Part shown: piece by piece, positions 30,891-43,700 of the stretch
Position numbering within the stretch: position 1 is the stretch's first letter
Layout: each line of letters starts with the position of its first letter
DNA from: Triangularia verruculosa
Lineage: Eukaryota; Ascomycota; Sordariomycetes; Sordariales; Podosporaceae
Length of the DNA: 64,000 nucleotides
Direction of reading: 5' to 3'
Assembly: GCA_033296885.1 (NCBI GenBank)
Contig: MU863884.1
Coordinates: 372,001 to 436,000, forward strand
Notes under the pieces: model-generated
Database searches by the model: none
Seen by the model: only the letters and a program-made list of their open reading frames with translations
Told to the model about the DNA's origin: nothing
Position numbers and translations under genes: made by a program

Positions 30891-31625
30891 ATGTCCAACC
30901 CCGACCCCCCCGCCTCAGCCCCGGCCTTCATCCCCCTCGAAGCCAACCCCGAGCTCATGACAACCCTCCTCCGCAACCTCGGAATGTCCTCCCACCTCGC
31001 CCTCCACGACGTCTACTCCCTCACCGACCCCGACCTCCTCTCCTTCATCCCCCGGCCGGCCCACGCACTCCTCCTCGTCTTCCCCATAACCCCCACCTAC
31101 GAATCCCACCGCCTCGCAGAAGACTCTCTGGTGCCTGTCCACTCCCCGACCCCAGACTTTCCCGTGATCTGGTTCCCGCAAACCATCCGCAATGCCTGTG
31201 GACTTATCGCGCTTCTGCATGCAGTTTCCAACGGGGACGCGACGGATTTTATTGAGTCGGGGTCGGATCTAGATCGGATTGTGAAAACTGCGATTGGGTT
31301 AGATGTAGAGGGGAGGGGGAGGTTGTTGGAACGAGAGGAAGCGCTGGCGAGGGCGCATAGGGCTGCGGCGGAACAGGGGGATACGGCTGCGCCGAGGGCG
31401 GAGGAGGAGGTTGATTTGCATTATGTTGCTTTTGTCAAGGGGAGGGATGGGGGGTTGTGGGAGTTGGATGGGAGGAGAAAGGGGCCGATTAGGAGGGGGG
31501 GGTTGGAACAGGGGGAGGATGTGTTGAGTGAGAAGGGGTTGGTGGTGGGGGCGAGGAAGTTTTTGGAGAGGGAGGGGGGGGATTTGAGGTTTAGTGCTGT
31601 TGCGCTGGCGGGGAGTTATGATTGA
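30891..31625 (+). CDS. Ubiquitin C-terminal hydrolase, UCH family (244 aa)
   Basis: A single exon from the ATG at 30891. The peptidase C12 fold is clear. The N-terminal FIPLEANPELMTTLLRNLG is followed by the oxyanion Gln97 and nucleophile Cys103 in FPQTIRNACGLIALLHA. His177 lies in DLHYVAFV and Asp193 in LWELDGRRKGP, giving a complete catalytic triad. It removes small adducts and peptides from the ubiquitin C-terminus, as UCH-L3 and yeast Yuh1 do; Yuh1 also matures the Nedd8 homolog Rub1. The crossover-loop region is normal in length. The coding strand switches from C-rich to very G-rich at about 31240. Confidence 0.92.
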   Translation: MSNPDPPASAPAFIPLEANPELMTTLLRNLGMSSHLALHDVYSLTDPDLLSFIPRPAHALLLVFPITPTYESHRLAEDSLVPVHSPTPDFPVIWFPQTIRNACGLIALLHAVSNGDATDFIESGSDLDRIVKTAIGLDVEGRGRLLEREEALARAHRAAAEQGDTAAPRAEEEVDLHYVAFVKGRDGGLWELDGRRKGPIRRGGLEQGEDVLSEKGLVVGARKFLEREGGDLRFSAVALAGSYD

Positions 31626-31964
31626 TGGGGGGTATACTTGAGTAGAGATCGATGGGTGTGGGATTGGGGATGGCATTTGCTTGCTGTGTCTGGGCAGTAG
31701 TGATGATGAAAACTAAATAACACTCAGGCGTTGACTATGCATTATTGCTGGTTGGTTGGGTGTATGGTTATAAAAGGCAATTATCAGTAAGGTCCCTCAC
31801 GCTATGTCTGGCTTTATTCATCATGTAAACGCTTTCATGGTATACCATATAAGCCACCCGAAACTCCAAACCAGTGCCAGCCAGCCGCTCAATCCATTGT
31901 CCCAATCCCCATTCCGAAAGCCATAGCTCCCCTCACTCTTCATTCTCCCAGTCGTATGTTATTT
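31626..31964. other. Convergent intergenic
   Basis: About 340 bp between two convergent genes. AT-rich 3' sequence with an ACTAAATAAC stretch; nothing else. Confidence 0.5.
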
Positions 31965-32414
31965 TTACTTCTTTTTACCACCCTCATCTGTGTTACTCCC
32001 ATCCTCTTTCTCGCTCACATTTACATCCGCGTCCTCATCAGGATCAGGACTGGGACCAGGGAGCTGATTATCGACGTAATTCTCCCCGCCGCCTCTCCCC
32101 TTTCGGATCTTGTAGAGGACGCCTCTCCGGAGATGTCGGGGTAGTTTGTCCCGGGCGGCTTCGTTGGTGTCCTGGAGGAGTTCGAGTTGGTGTTTGGTTG
32201 GGGGTTGGTACTCGTTGTTGAGGATGGGGCGGCTGCCGGGGTAGTGGCGGTTGAAGGAGAGGGTGGGGAGAGGGGAGGTGGGGGGTGGTTTTTTTGGGGG
32301 GGAGTATGGGGGGGGTGGGTAGAGGGGGTTTTGGAGGGAGGGAGGGGGGAGGATTGTGGTTGGGGGGGTGGGTTTGGGGGGTTTATTGGGAGAGGGGGGG
32401 TTGGGGGTGGACAT
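31965..32414 (-). CDS. Proline-rich hypothetical protein (149 aa)
   Basis: The start chosen is the ATG at 32414 (MSTPNPPSPNKPPKP). Residues 1-50 are almost pure Pro/Ser/Thr/Lys. A more ordered block follows (LSFNRHYPGSRPILNNEY, LLQDTNEAARDKLPRHLRRG), then VLYKIRKGRGGGENYVDNQ and an acidic tail with EKEDGSNTDEG. I do not recognise the family. The ordered block and codon choice argue that it is a real gene. The extreme C-run in the first 150 bases and the G-ending codons at the 3' end repeat the pattern seen in other genes here. Confidence 0.6.
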   Translation of the reverse strand: MSTPNPPSPNKPPKPTPPTTILPPPSLQNPLYPPPPYSPPKKPPPTSPLPTLSFNRHYPGSRPILNNEYQPPTKHQLELLQDTNEAARDKLPRHLRRGVLYKIRKGRGGGENYVDNQLPGPSPDPDEDADVNVSEKEDGSNTDEGGKKK

Positions 32415-32597
32415 GTTGGGTTTGTTTTGTTTTGGTGGATGTGGTGGTGAGATGTGGTGATGTGATATCGATGGTGCTATAACGAAGGTTGAGTTGATGA
32501 CTGCGTCGTTAAAGTAGATGGAAAGACTCCAGTTGATGAGTAAGGCAATTGTTTTGAAGATATGACTTTTCAATTGGTTTGTGAGAGCTGTGATTAC

Positions 32598-32631
<34 letters not shown>

Positions 32632-34057
32632 TTAGTGAGAGCTTGAGGCTGTTACGGTCAGCGAAGGTGAGGTGGGGAGATGAGCACTCAGTGGAAGCTA
32701 CGACATGCCACTTTTGACAGGGCTGGAAGCTACGCTCAGACTTTGAGGCTCACATGTCAGTGACAAAAGAACTCTTTCATGAAACTGCACTTTTTGCTTT
32801 TGTGGAATGTTCAGTTTATTCGAGAAGCAGTTTGGTAGTATCTAGAAATCATGGCATAACGGTAAGGATGGTCGTGGTCAAAAAGTATTGACACCCAAAG
32901 AGGAAAGTTGTGCCGTTCAGCTTTTCGGGAGATGACGACTGCTGGATTGTTGTGTGACGCTGCACAGAGCAAAGGTCGGGGGGTTTATTTAAAGCAGTGG
33001 GAGTTGTAGGACGGCATCCCTCAGCTGGCGGGGAAATGCAAACGCAGACCTTCTTCAAACAGGCAGGAATCCGTACCTGCAGCTGGGACACGGCGGAACA
33101 AACACCAAACGATTGGATTTCCTTGTTCTCTTTACTCAAATGCGCCGAGAAAGCCATGTTAGCTCTCCCGCCGCCACCCGGCAGCCTTGACTCGAATCAC
33201 TCCCGATATGACCTGCCTCCGCCGCACCTGCTCAGCGGTTACTTTACTCATCAACAGTCTGCAGATGCAAAACAGCATGAGAATCAAATCACTATCAAGA
33301 GATATCGATCTCCCCTCCATCCAACCCTAGCGCAGATGGGGGAGATCGTCACATGGCCAATCGGCACAAGCGAGGAACATCCCAGCAGATCGACGAGCAG
33401 GGGCCCATGCCGGAGATCGAGGTTAGCCTGCCGAAGAAGCATCTCTCACTTCTTCAACATGGTCGATATGCATGATTCATGCTAATTCTTTCCTGTGGTA
33501 CCTGCCAATGTCTCATTTGCCGTCTTCAGCCACGTCCAATTGTTGGTCACATCTGTTTCAAGCTTTATTATCTCGAGGCCGTCGAGAAGAAGCAAACGCC
33601 GCTAGAACGGATTAGCCGCCCGTGCAAACGCAGCAGAGAAGAACCCCTCCTCGGGATGCCGTGCCGTGCGACACTCTCACTCTCTGTGAATCCCCGCGGC
33701 GCGCAAACTTTTTGCGATGGTCCCCCCCTTCGTACCCGATGGCTACACACATTGGGACCCCAGACTTGTGCTACCTTGGCGACCCCGAGCCTAGTCGTCC
33801 TCCAAGTCCCCGCCGTCTGCTGTCCATCTCATATACTCTGGCCTGTCCCTGAGAGAGCTCTCAGCCGGTCCTCTCCTTTTTCCCCGCCCGAGCCCCCTCA
33901 GGGCGATCTTTGACTGCTGTCCGCCCGCTTCCTTGTGATTTTCCCACTCTGTTCTGCCTTCCAATCTTCTTTTCACTCTGTTACTCTACATTTCCTGTTC
34001 CATCATCAGCCTGACTTTGGGTGGCCTGGGGACGAATGGGCCATCCTCTCCTTGAAT
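32415..34057. other. 1.6 kb divergent intergenic region
   Basis: This lies between the 149-aa and 894-aa genes. It has a GAT microsatellite (32598-32630). The last 500 bp are pyrimidine-rich leader sequence with a few short open frames that read as noise. Confidence 0.5.
32598..32630 (+). repeat. (GAT)11 microsatellite
   Basis: Eleven uninterrupted GAT units in a non-coding region. The length is likely to vary between strains. Confidence 0.95.
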
Positions 34058-35057
34058 ATGGGCTTCTTCAGCTTTCTCTCAAGAAAGTCTCATGACAAGA
34101 AGGCTGCTTCGCTAAGGGCACATGCCTATGACACGATAGCCGCCGGGACTGTCCCTGTTCAAGGTGAGCATGTCAACATCTGTTGCGGATGCCCAAGTGA
34201 GCTCACACATGTAGGAGCATATCCAGTATCCGGCAATGGGCCCAATGTATTTGATACGCTGTCTAGGGGACGGCCCGACTTTCGACACACACAGCTGTCG
34301 CTGATGGTTCCAGATAATGACAACGGAGCAGCGCCTGCCCCTGGGGTTCCTCGCTATCGAGATCCCAGTCTCGAAAGACCAAACACAGCTCCCAATGGAC
34401 GGCCACCAAGTTTGCAGCATATGATTTCAGGGACAAAACTGAGGAAGGCTGCCAAGAAAGCTCCTCCGGTGTCGTTCAAGATGCTTCGCAGCACTGGCTC
34501 TACCATCAACGGAAATTCTTCACGGCCAGGGTCACAGGGTTCCGAGTTCACCGCCAACCACTCCCGTTCCAACTCGATGCGGAGCGAGAGCGGAAGGTTC
34601 AAGGATATTCTTGATGCCCATTCCGAGCTTAAGCCCCCTGACTTTCGAGCTAGAGTCAAGGCAGCTGGCGCTAAGGACTATGGAGAGGATGTCGCCGAGA
34701 GAAACCTGGGAGAAAACGGCTTTGACCTCGAGTCAGAGCATGTGAAAGCCTTCTACGACAGTCGCCCGGACGCACCGCGGACGAGGAAGTCAGTCCAAGC
34801 TCTCAGCTCAAGAAGCTCAAAACACACAATTCGGGAAACACCTCACACCCAACCCCAACCAAAATGGCCAATGGCACCACCACCCCCTTCCATCCCCCCA
34901 TCACAGCGCCCAATTCCCAAAGCATTAGCCGGTCAAATCCCCAGATACAAGTCCACCGAGACGGCCTTGTACGCTGACATGAAGACAACCGGTGGCGGCC
35001 ACCTCAAGCGCCGGGTATCTGTCAACACGTACATGCCACCAACAACAACAGCTTCCT

Positions 35058-35105
<48 letters not shown>

Positions 35106-36833
35106 CCAGCGCCGTCTCGCTGAGCAAAATCCACGGCTCAGAGATCAACACCATCGACCTGGACATCTTGAAGCAGCCGCCCATCGTGGTGGGTACTACT
35201 ACTCCGAGGACGAGCAGGGAGAGTCCAAGGACAACGGCGAGGATACCGCGGGATTCGGTGATGCTCGCGAGGAGGAAGGTGTCGGTGCCGGAGCATCTTG
35301 CCCATGGTCATCACCATCATCATCAGCACTGTCGTGATGGCTCCCCAGAAAGGACGTTTTCTCTCCGGTCAGCAGATACCCAGCCCCATCACCGCGCCTC
35401 CATGAGTTCAGTCTTGTTTCCGCGCAAGCGCCGCAGTTTACACACACTTTGTTCGTCGTCTGTTTCGTCGTCGTCTCTTGTTCAGAGCAGGGAGGTGATG
35501 GGGTTTCAGGGCGGTGGTGGTGGTGTTGTGACTACTCCGTTGGCTTATCCCCGTCCTCATACTGCTTATTCCTTTCGGCAAGCACCAGTGGTTGGGGGTG
35601 GTGATTTTGAGGCTGTGGGATCGCCCTGTTAGTGCTTTTTTTTTTTTTTTTCTTTCTTCAAGTTTTGCGCAATATTTGTTGTGAAGGTTTTACTAACTTT
35701 TTTTTGTTAATGTTTTAGTCCACGAGACTCATTTTACCACCCCTAAGAAAACCGAAACTTTTGTTGAAGCCGGGCCTGTTTCTTCTTCTCGAGGAGGGGG
35801 GAATTGTTGTCATCAAGCCCTCCCCCCGCGACCGGCCACGGCGGTACCGTTTGAGATTCCGGAGCATCACGTCCCGATGCGGACGAGGAGTTTGAGGGGG
35901 TATTCTGCTTCTTCTGGGACGCCGACGACGACGAAGACGAATGTGACGGGGGGTGGGGGGTGGTCTAGTAGTCCGGGGGGAGGATGGCCGAGGTCGAGGG
36001 AGACGTCGTCGTCGGCGACTACTGTTACGTCATCGTTTTCGGAGGAGGAGGAGGAGGAGGAGGTTAAGCCTGCTGTGGTGCAGCCGCCGGATGATAATGA
36101 CGGGTTTAATATGGATGATTATTTATCGTCTGATGATGATAGTATTGTTGGGGGAGATGGACCGAAAAAGCCGACGGGGGAGGGGGAGGAGGGGTTGTTG
36201 TGGAGGGAGGAGGGGTATGGAGGGGGGGGATTGCAGTTGCCGGGGTTGTGGGAGGTTTTTCCTGATGCTGCTGCTGCAGTTACGAGGAGGGAGGAGGATG
36301 AGGGGCGGGGCGGTGGGAAAGGGGGGCTGAAGACGAGTTATTCGTATAATGGGATTGGGGACAGTTTTGGGCCGGGGAGGGGGAGGTATGTGCTGGATAC
36401 GGCGGCGGATTATCAGTCGACTACAGAGGAGGAGGAGGAAGGGGAGTATACGGTTGGAGAGGGTGAGGATCTGGTGAGGGGAAGACAGATGGTTATTGGG
36501 AGGGGAAGGGGTAGAGGGACGAGGAAGGGGGGAAGGAGGAGGAGGTTGGAGGGGATTTATCAGATGGAGAGGGAGGATGAGGGGGAGGAGGCTGATGATG
36601 AGGATGGGACGTCGGGGGTTGGGCAGAGGTCGAGGGGGAGGGCGTCGGTTGCGAGTTACTATGAGGAGTTGAGGGCAAAGGTGGGAGTGGATGTGGATGT
36701 TATTGAGGAGGAGAGGGAGGTGGGGAAGGTGGATGTGGCGGCGGCGGTGAGGTTGAGGAAGAAGATTAAGACGGCGCAGAGGTTGGCGGGGAAGAATAGT
36801 ACAGGGGGAATCAGGCCGAGGAGAGGGAGGTAA
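34058..36833 (+). CDS. Large low-complexity hypothetical protein (894 aa)
   Basis: Exons inferred: 34058-35627 and 35719-36833. The 91-nt intron has a GTTAGT donor, an ACTAAC branch and a TTTTAG acceptor, and joins the two open frames exactly. The protein begins MGFFSFLSRKSHDKKAASL and has a semi-conserved-looking N-terminal third (HAYDTIAAGTVPVQGEH). It continues as a Ser/Pro/Arg-rich chain with a run of 15 Asn (about residues 335-349) and a His-rich patch. After the intron come acidic and Gly/Arg-rich blocks and a final basic segment (VRLRKKIKTAQRLAGKN). Most of it should be disordered. No domain is recognised; a regulatory or scaffold role is only a guess. The last 900 nt are almost C-free on the coding strand. 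Confidence 0.75.
35060..35104 (+). repeat. (AAC)15 tract encoding polyasparagine
   Basis: Fifteen identical AAC codons inside the 894-aa protein gene. Pure codon repetition marks recent slippage expansion. Confidence 0.95.
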
Positions 36834-37444
36834 CGGGAGGGAGATGGCGCGGCTGATATCGGGGTGAGGAGGGCGAAGTCGGTGCCAATGTTGTGTGTAG
36901 AGGGGGAGGAGGTTTGTGGTTGAGATGCATCGTTTATGGCTGGCTTGGTGTTTGGTAAAGGGAATGGTTTACTTGGATTGGTCAAGCTGGGTTACTATGG
37001 ATATTTGGACACTCATTGCTGGGGCGTTGTTGGCTCTTCTTTTGTTGCTTTCTGCGGGACGAGGCTGGATTGTATCCGCCACACATAATGAATGGAAGTC
37101 TGAGGCTGGTGGCGGTGGTTTCGGGACAAGGACGAGGGTTGAGCAGGGAAAACAACGGCATCACGATACCATAGCAGCAACAACGACAGGGACGGGACAA
37201 AATGGCATAACACAATACACAAGAACGGCTGGTAAGGCTAAGGATGGGCATTGGCTTGGTTTTTGGGTCTGAAGCATGGTAAATAGATGTTTATGTGTTC
37301 TTGAAGAATCACAGCCGGATATAGCATGGTAATATATGGGAGACTGGAATAAAAATTATCTTTACAAATACCCACTGGTTCCCTGTCTAGTTATGCTTGT
37401 GAGTTGTGCTGGTCTTCAGAACCCCTATTTTGAAGACATGTGAA

Positions 37445-37456
37445 GGGTTAGGGTTA
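37445..37456 (+). promoter_or_regulatory. Telobox-like GGGTTAGGGTTA
   Basis: Two telomere-type TTAGGG units, 338 nt upstream of the SLH1 start. Teloboxes occur in promoters of translation genes in fungi and plants. It could also be chance. Confidence 0.3.
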
Positions 37457-37510
37457 AGCATCTATGATTCATAAGCCGTAAGCCACAGCCCACTCATCCA
37501 TTCGCCGGGC

Positions 37511-37517
37511 TGACTCA
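37511..37517. promoter_or_regulatory. TGACTCA (Cpc1/Gcn4-type) site
   Basis: A palindromic consensus for Gcn4/Cpc1 bZIP factors, 277 nt upstream of SLH1. Motif match only. Confidence 0.3.
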
Positions 37518-37793
37518 AACGGAGAGCTGCTGTTCAACCTTTGTAAACTCACTTTTGGGGAGGAATTTGCGCGATACCTTTTCGTTTTTTAGAGGTCTCA
37601 TCTCATCTCATCGGAAAAAACACGATTGAACGAAAAAAGGCGCAGATTCAAGACATATAGACAAAAGTGGATTTTGCTTGACGACCAGCATCGACCCCTC
37701 ATCACCACATCACGACTTCTCACCTAACAAACCAACATCACGAACGACATTGAAAAAGAAAAAAAGAAATCGAGGAATTTCTTCATTAGCAAA

Positions 37794-40700
37794 ATGTCAA
37801 CCCCACAACCAACCCTCACCCTATCAGAATGGCGCGCCCAAGCCGAAGCGATGAAATCCGCCGTCGCCAGCGCAGGCCTCACCCCAAAACAGGAAGACAA
37901 CGAGGAAGCAGACTGGACCGACGACGAGATCGAGCCCCGCCGTCCGCGGAACGGGGATATCTGGGATTTTATTTCTGACGACGACCTCGACTCGGAAGTA
38001 AACTTTGAGGACACCACCAGCGGCGATGACTACGGCAATAGTGGTTTAGGCAACCAGCCCTCCTCTTCCAAGACGGTCTACGACATGAACTGGCTGTCCT
38101 CCCGATGCCAAAACTCCCCCACCGGCCTCGACGCCTCGGCGTTGCAAGACCAAATCCTGGAGATTCTGAGTTCTGGTCGGAGGTCAGAGGAGGAGATACA
38201 ATCCCAACTAACGGATTTAATCGGGTTTGACGACCTCGATTTTGTTATCGAGTTGTCTCTGCATCGAGCCGAGGTGGTGGCCTCAGCAGCGAGCGAGAAG
38301 TCCGGGACGAGGTTGCTGACCAAAGCGCAGAGACAAGAACAGTTGCGGCAGCGGGATCAACTGCACAAGGCGATGCCGCTTGCGCAGGCGAGGGAGAAGG
38401 AGGAGGAGTATCCCCATGTGTACAAGGCTTATCACGGGGGGAATACGCTGTCGCACAGTGGGCATAAGTACAAGCTCCCGCCCAACAGTCAACGGTTGGA
38501 GTTTGAGAAGTACGAGGAGTATGTCATTCCCGCGGGGAGGGCGGGGACGCTTTGGCCAGGGCACAGGTTGATCAAGATACAAGAGCTGGATGGGCTGTGT
38601 AGGGGCACGTTTAAGGGGTATGAAACGCTGAATCGGATGCAGAGTTTGGTGTACCCGGTAGCGTACAGGACCGGGGAGAACATGCTGGTTTGCGCGCCTA
38701 CTGGTGCGGGAAAGACGGATGCCGCGATGTTGACTGTGCTGCAGACGGTGGGGCAGTATCTGACTCCGTCACCGGGGGAGGATCACGAGGCAAAGGAGTT
38801 TAAGGTGGATTTGGGGGAGTTTAAGGTGGTGTATGTTGCCCCGATGAAGGCGCTGGCGGCGGAGATCACGGAGAAGTTCCAGAAGAAGCTGGGGTGGTTG
38901 GGGATCAGGGTGAGGGAGTATACGGGGGATATGCACCTGACGAAGAAGGAGGTGGTGGAGACGCAGGTTATTGTGACGACGCCGGAGAAGTGGGATGTGG
39001 TTACGAGGAAGGGGACGGGGGATACGGAGCTGGTTCAGAAAGTGAGGTTGCTGATTATTGATGAGGTGCATATGCTGCATGATGAGCGGGGTGCGGTGTT
39101 GGAGAGTTTGGTGGCGAGGACGCAGAGGCAGGTGGAGAGCACGCAGAGCTTGATTAGGATTGTCGGGCTGAGCGCGACGCTGCCGAATTATGTGGACGTG
39201 GCGGATTTTCTTGGGGTGAATAAACAGAGGGGATTGTTTTATTTTGACAGCAGTTTTCGGCCGGTGCCGCTGGAGCAGCACTTTTTGGGGGTCAAGGGGA
39301 AGGCGGGGAGCAGGCAGAGCAGGGATAATATTGACGAGGTGGCGTTTGAGAAGGTGAGGGAGATGCTGGAGGAGGGACATCAGGTCATGGTTTTTGTGCA
39401 TTCGAGAAGGGACACGCAGGCGACGGCGAAGATGCTGTGGGAGAAGGCGACGGATCAGGCTTGTGTGGGGCTGTTTGATCCGAGTAATAGCGACAATTTT
39501 GAGAGCGCGATGAGGGATGTCAAGCAGACGAAGGCGAGGGAGCTGAGGGATCTGGTGCCGAAGGGGTTGGGGATTCATCATGCTGGTATGGCGAGGAGTG
39601 ATAGGAACTTGATGGAGAGGTTGTTTGCGGAGGGGGTGATCAAGGTGCTGTGCTGTACGGCGACGTTGGCGTGGGGTGTGAACTTGCCGGCGGCGGCGGT
39701 GGTGATCAAGGGGACGCAGGTGTACAGTGCGCAGGAGGGCAAGTTTGTGGATTTGGGGATTTTGGACGTGTTGCAGATTTTTGGCAGAGCGGGTAGGCCG
39801 CAGTTTGAGGATACGGGTATTGGTATGATTTGCACGACGCATGACAGGCTGGCGCATTACCTGACGGCGGTGACGGATCAGCTGCCCATCGAATCCAAGT
39901 TCTCGGCGAAGTTGGTCGATAACTTGAACGCGGAGATTGCGCTGGGGACGGTTACTTCGGTCAACGATGCGGTCAAGTGGATTGGGTACTCGTATCTCTT
40001 TGTGAGAATGAGGAGGAACCCGATGGCGTATGGGATCGAGTGGTCAGAGTACAGCGATGATCCGCAGCTGGTGCAGAGGAGGAGGAAGCTGGCGACTCAG
40101 GCGGCGAGGACGCTGCAGCAGAGCCAGATGATCATCTTCAACGAGACGACCGAGGAGCTGAGGAGTAAGGATATTGGCCGGATTGCGAGCCAGTATTATA
40201 TCCAGCACACGAGTATAGAGATCTTCAACTCGCTGATGAAGTGGGACTCGGCGGAGAAGGACATTCTGATGATGATTGCCATGTCGGGCGAGTTTGACAA
40301 TATCCAATCGAGGAACAACGAGGCGGATGAGCTGTCGAGGATGAAGGCGAACCAGCACTTTATTCCGTATGAGATCAAGGGCGGGATTGACACGCCACAG
40401 ACGAAGACGAATATCTTGCTGCAGGCGTATATCTCGAAGTTGCAGCCGGAGGACTTTGCGCTGACGAACGACTTGAATTATGTCGCTCAGCAGGCTGGTC
40501 GTATCTGCAGGGCTTTGTTCATGATTGCGTTGAACAGGAGATGGGGATATCAGTGTTTGGTGTTGTTGACGATGGCCAAGTCGATTGAGAAGCGGATCTG
40601 GGCTTTCCAGCACCCGTTTCATCAGTTCGATCTGCCCAAGCCGGTGTTGAATAACCTCGACTCAAAGGAGGCGTTGTCGATTGAGTCGATGCGTGAGATG

Positions 40701-43700
40701 GAGCCGGCGGAAATTGGGAACCTGGTCAACAACTTCAAGATGGGCCACAAGATTGCCAAGCTGCTTGACAATTTTCCTACTCTGAGCATCGAAGCTGAGA
40801 TTGCGCCTCTGAATCGGGATGTTCTGAGGATCAAGCTGTTCGTCACCCCTGACTTCCGCTGGAATGATTACCTCCATGGAACGTCAGAGTCGTACTACAT
40901 CTGGGTTGAGAACTCGGAGACGTCAGAGATTTATCACCACGAGTTCTTTATTCTCAACAGGAGGAAGCTTCATGATGATCACGAGCTCAACTTTACGATC
41001 CCGTTGAGCGATCCGCTGCCGAACCAGATTTATGTCAGGGCGGTGTCTGATCGGTGGTTGGGTGCCGAGACAGTTACCGCTGTTTCGTTCCAGCATTTGA
41101 TCAGGCCTGATACCGAGAGCGTGTATACCGATCTCTTGAACCTTCAGCCATTGCCAATCTCGGCGTTGAAGAACCCGGCCTTGGAGGAGCTGTACGCCCA
41201 GCGCTTTCAGTACTTCAATCCCATGCAGACGCAGCTGTTTCATACACTTTATCACAGGCCTGTCAATGTTTTGTTGGGTTCACCGACAGGTTCCGGCAAG
41301 ACTGTGGCTGCCGAGTTGGCCATGTGGTGGGCTTTCCGGGAGCGGCCTGGGTCCAAGGTGGTGTACATCGCCCCCATGAAGGCCCTTGTCCGTGAGCGTG
41401 TCAAGGACTGGGGCGTTCGTTTGGCAAAGCCTCTGGGGTTGAGGCTGGTTGAGTTGACGGGTGACAATACCCCTGATACGCGAACAATCCAGGACGCGGA
41501 TATCATTATTACTACGCCTGAAAAGTGGGATGGTATCTCGCGTAGCTGGCAGACGAGGGGCTACGTCAGAAAAGTCAGCCTGGTCATTATTGACGAGATT
41601 CACTTGCTGGCCGGCGACCGTGGTCCCATTTTGGAGATCATTGTGTCTCGTATGAACTACATTGCTGCGTCGACGAAGAACGCGGTGAGGTTGTTGGGCA
41701 TGTCGACTGCTTGCGCCAACGCGACTGACTTGGGCAACTGGCTGGGCGTCAAAGGGGAGGGACTGTTCAACTTTAGGCACTCTGTCCGTCCGGTGCCGCT
41801 GGAGCTGTATATTGATGGGTTCCCAGAGGTCAGAGGCTTCTGTCCGTTGATGCAGTCGATGAACCGGCCCACGTTCTTGGCGATTCTGAATCACAGTCCG
41901 GAGAAGCCGGTGATTGTTTTCGTGCCGTCGAGAAGGCAGACGAGACTGACGGCCAAGGATCTGATCAACTTGTGTGGCATGGAGGACAACCCGAGGAGGT
42001 TCTTGAGCATGGATGAAGATGACCTCCAGGGAATTCTCACCCGGGTCAAGGACGAGGCGCTGAAGGAGGCGATCAGCTTTGGTATTGGCCTGCATCATGC
42101 TGGTTTGGTCGAGGGCGACAGGCAGATTGCTGAGGAGCTGTTCCTGAACAACAAGATCCAGATTTTGATCGCGACCAGTACACTCGCCTGGGGTGTCAAC
42201 TTGCCTGCTCACTTGGTCGTGGTCAAGGGAACGCAGTTCTACGACGCAAAGATTGAGGCGTACAAGGACATGGACTTGACGGATGTGCTCCAGATGCTTG
42301 GTCGTGCTGGACGTCCACAATTCGACAACTCTGGTGTGGCACGGATCTTTACTCAAGACTCCAAGAAGGACTTTTACAAGCACTTCTTGCACACCGGTTT
42401 CCCGGTTGAAAGCTCGTTGCATACAGTATTAGACAACCATTTGTGCGCCGAAATCTGCGCCGAGACGATCATCACCAAGCAAGACGCTCTTGACTACCTC
42501 ACCTGGACCTTTTTCTTCCGCAGGTTGCACAAGAACCCGAGCTACTACGGCCTGGAGATTTCGGCCGAGGAGCATAACACTACGACTGCTCAACAGCTGG
42601 CGAATGAGTTTATGATCTCAATGGTGGATTCCTCGCTGCATGAGCTGACAGAGTCAAAGTGTGTCGAGGTCTATCCGAACGGGGATGTCGATCCCACACC
42701 ATTAGGCAAGATCATGTCCTACTATTACCTATCTCACAAGACCATCCGCCAGCTCGTCAAGAAAGCAAAACCCAACGCGGCGTTCATCGATGTTTTGTCT
42801 TGGATGTCCATCGCGACTGAATACGACGAACTTCCAGTCCGCCACAACGAAGACCTCATCAACGCCGAACTGAGCAAAAACCTGCCCTTCCCCGGGACAG
42901 CCTTCGGCCTGCCAATGTGGGACCCCCACGTCAAAGCCTTCCTCCTGTTACAGGCTCACATGTGCGGCATCCCCCTCCCCATCACCGATTACGTCGGCGA
43001 TCAAACCTCCGTCCTCGACCAGTCCATCCGCATCATCCAAGCCGGGATCGACGTCATGGCCGAACTCGGGCACCTCTCCTCTCTCAAATCCTTCATCTCC
43101 CTTCTCCAGTCCGTCAAAGGAGGCATCTGGCCGGACGAGGACCCCGTCTCTCTCCTGCCTGGAGTTTTTCTCGCTGCCAACTCCAAACGCAAACCTATCC
43201 CCCTCCAGGACATCGCGAAAATCTCCCGCAATACTCAGCAGTTGGACCGTCTTACTCGGGACCTGCAAATCCCGTCTTCTCTTGCGGGTAAATTCAGGAA
43301 AGCAGCGTCTTCCCTCCCCGACGTGGCGATCTCGGTTGGTGATGTGAGGAACACCTCTTTGACGGTCACGTTGAAGCGTCAAAACCCAATCACGGAGAAG
43401 GAAGCGAGGATTTACGCGCCAAAGTACCCCAAGCCGCAGACGGAGGGGTATTTCGTTGTTGTCGGGGACTTGGTCACGGATGAGGTAGTTGCTGTCAAAC
43501 GAGTGGGGTGGTCAGGGAGGGGAGTTAAAGATGGGAAGAGGAACCCGGTGCAGATTGGCGATCGGCCGACGGCGAGGGCGGTGATTAAGTTGCCTGAGGG
43601 GGAGAAGGCGAGGAGGTTTGATGTGCTGGTTGTGAGTGATGGGTACGTGGGTGTGGAGTGGGGGGTGAAGGTTGAGGTGCCGGGAAGACCGGTGGTTGAT

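Larger units (their letters stand above)
36834..37793. promoter_or_regulatory. Intergenic with SLH1 promoter
   Basis: 960 bp between tandem genes. The right half carries a telobox-like sequence (37445-37456) and a TGACTCA site (37511-37517) upstream of SLH1. A 115-codon frame at 36925-37272 has a hydrophobic stretch but no other support. Confidence 0.5.

Noticed and set aside
33036..33913. Plus-strand frames upstream of the 894-aa gene
   Set aside because: Cys-, Pro- and Arg-rich noise in a pyrimidine-rich leader; no splice model joins them to the gene convincingly.
36925..37272. 115-codon frame with a hydrophobic segment after the 894-aa gene
   Set aside because: No protein-like conservation signals, repetitive Gly/Thr/Gln tail, and it sits where the 3' UTR of the upstream gene and the SLH1 promoter are expected.
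38769..42422. Long minus-strand frames antisense to SLH1
   Set aside because: They arise from G-ending codons of the helicase gene; the His/Arg/Gln-rich reading has no domain.
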